NCBI GenBank assembly: GCA_023974075.1
Contig: JAMFTG010000331.1
Span: 1-64,000 of the forward strand
Origin: Chaenocephalus aceratus
Taxonomy: Eukaryota > Chordata > Actinopteri > Perciformes > Channichthyidae
Length of the DNA stretch: 64,000 nucleotides
Direction of reading: 5' to 3'
This document shows, piece after piece, positions 63,534 through 64,000 of the stretch (its first letter is position 1; every line of letters starts with the position of its first letter). The notes beneath the pieces are model-generated. The model searched no databases. It worked only from the letters and a program-made list of their open reading frames with translations, and was not told the DNA's origin. Position numbers and translations under genes: made by a program.

Positions 63534-63804
63534 ATGGAGAGTGTGTGTCCCTGTGCTCGGATGCGGCCTTGTGACCTTCCTGGGAGTAAACAGAGGTTCA
63601 GAGGATGGACTCGGGCTGTTGCTCTCCTCCTGTGGCGTCGCCGTCAAAATGACAATCTGTTATTGGGAGGGACGGAGCGGCTCTCCATCAAAACGCCAAC
63701 GCCGTAAATAAAGATCCAGAGGCTGAGGCTTTTTGGACAAGAAATGCTTTCCCCAAATAATGTTTAGGGACACTGAACTACGTAGAAATATATTGGCCCA
63801 ATGT

Positions 63805-63806
<2 letters not shown>

Positions 63807-63881
<75 letters not shown>
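63807..63881. repeat. (CA)n microsatellite
   Basis: About 37 pure copies, oriented opposite to the GT array 275 bp before it. Confidence 0.96.
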
Positions 63882-63882
<1 letters not shown>

Positions 63883-64000
63883 CTGCAGTCTGATGTGCAG
63901 CACAGCAGGCGCCAAGGTCTCCGAATGAAAACAAAACCTCTGACTACTGCGGTGAAAACCTGAACAGCAGCAGGACACTATCACTCTGCACACACACCTC

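Overview
The window looks like nuclear DNA of a teleost fish, probably a spiny-rayed (percomorph-type) species. Two intron-containing vertebrate genes lie in a very repeat-rich background of fish-type L2 LINE, tRNA-derived SINEs, hAT and TTAA-type DNA transposon remnants, long (CA/GT)n arrays and several kilobase-scale minisatellites. The species call is inference. The two genes are recognised from their protein sequence.

Layout: 1-5.5 kb holds the 3' three exons and 3' UTR of slc25a28 (mitoferrin-2, + strand), with transposon remnants in its second intron. The first exon lies outside the window. 5.5-23 kb is intergenic: a 33-bp minisatellite, two related MITEs in opposite orientation (7.9-8.6 and 10.1-10.8 kb), a TTAA-flanked MITE carrying 11 copies of a 57-bp minisatellite (11.6-12.5 kb), a 257-nt (GT)n array, a truncated L2 LINE (15.0-16.6 kb), and two more MITEs (17.5-18.9 kb). 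23.6-26.3 kb is nkx2.3 on the - strand: two exons, complete and intact, with a 25-bp minisatellite starting exactly at its stop codon. Upstream of nkx2.3 (26.3-64 kb) I see no further gene. This stretch contains hAT elements with clean 8-bp target duplications (29.95-30.97 and 61.70-62.17 kb), five SINE copies, a 22-bp and a 28-bp minisatellite (36.1-38.1 kb), a 10-kb array of a 37-bp unit inside a MITE (43.6-54.1 kb), and a 3.8-kb second array of the same 57-bp unit (57.0-60.8 kb).

The two genes are convergent, tail to tail, as NKX2-3 and SLC25A28 are on human 10q24. This supports the mitoferrin-2 rather than mitoferrin-1 assignment. They are not functionally linked: one imports iron into mitochondria, the other is a homeodomain regulator of gut, spleen and pharyngeal development. 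Several non-repetitive, GC-balanced islands around nkx2.3 (for example 21.05-21.42, 22.1-22.7, 28.4-28.7, 38.3-38.7 kb) are candidate regulatory elements, but only comparison between species could show that.

Most interesting: (1) six single-base indels break slc25a28 without any other damage, which suggests consensus errors more than a decayed gene; (2) a minisatellite appears to have been seeded by the nkx2.3 stop-codon region; (3) several of the large minisatellites sit inside, or carry an end of, MITEs, and the biggest ones show nested higher-order repeats. I did not find a clearly new biological system. The MITE-to-minisatellite process is the nearest candidate.
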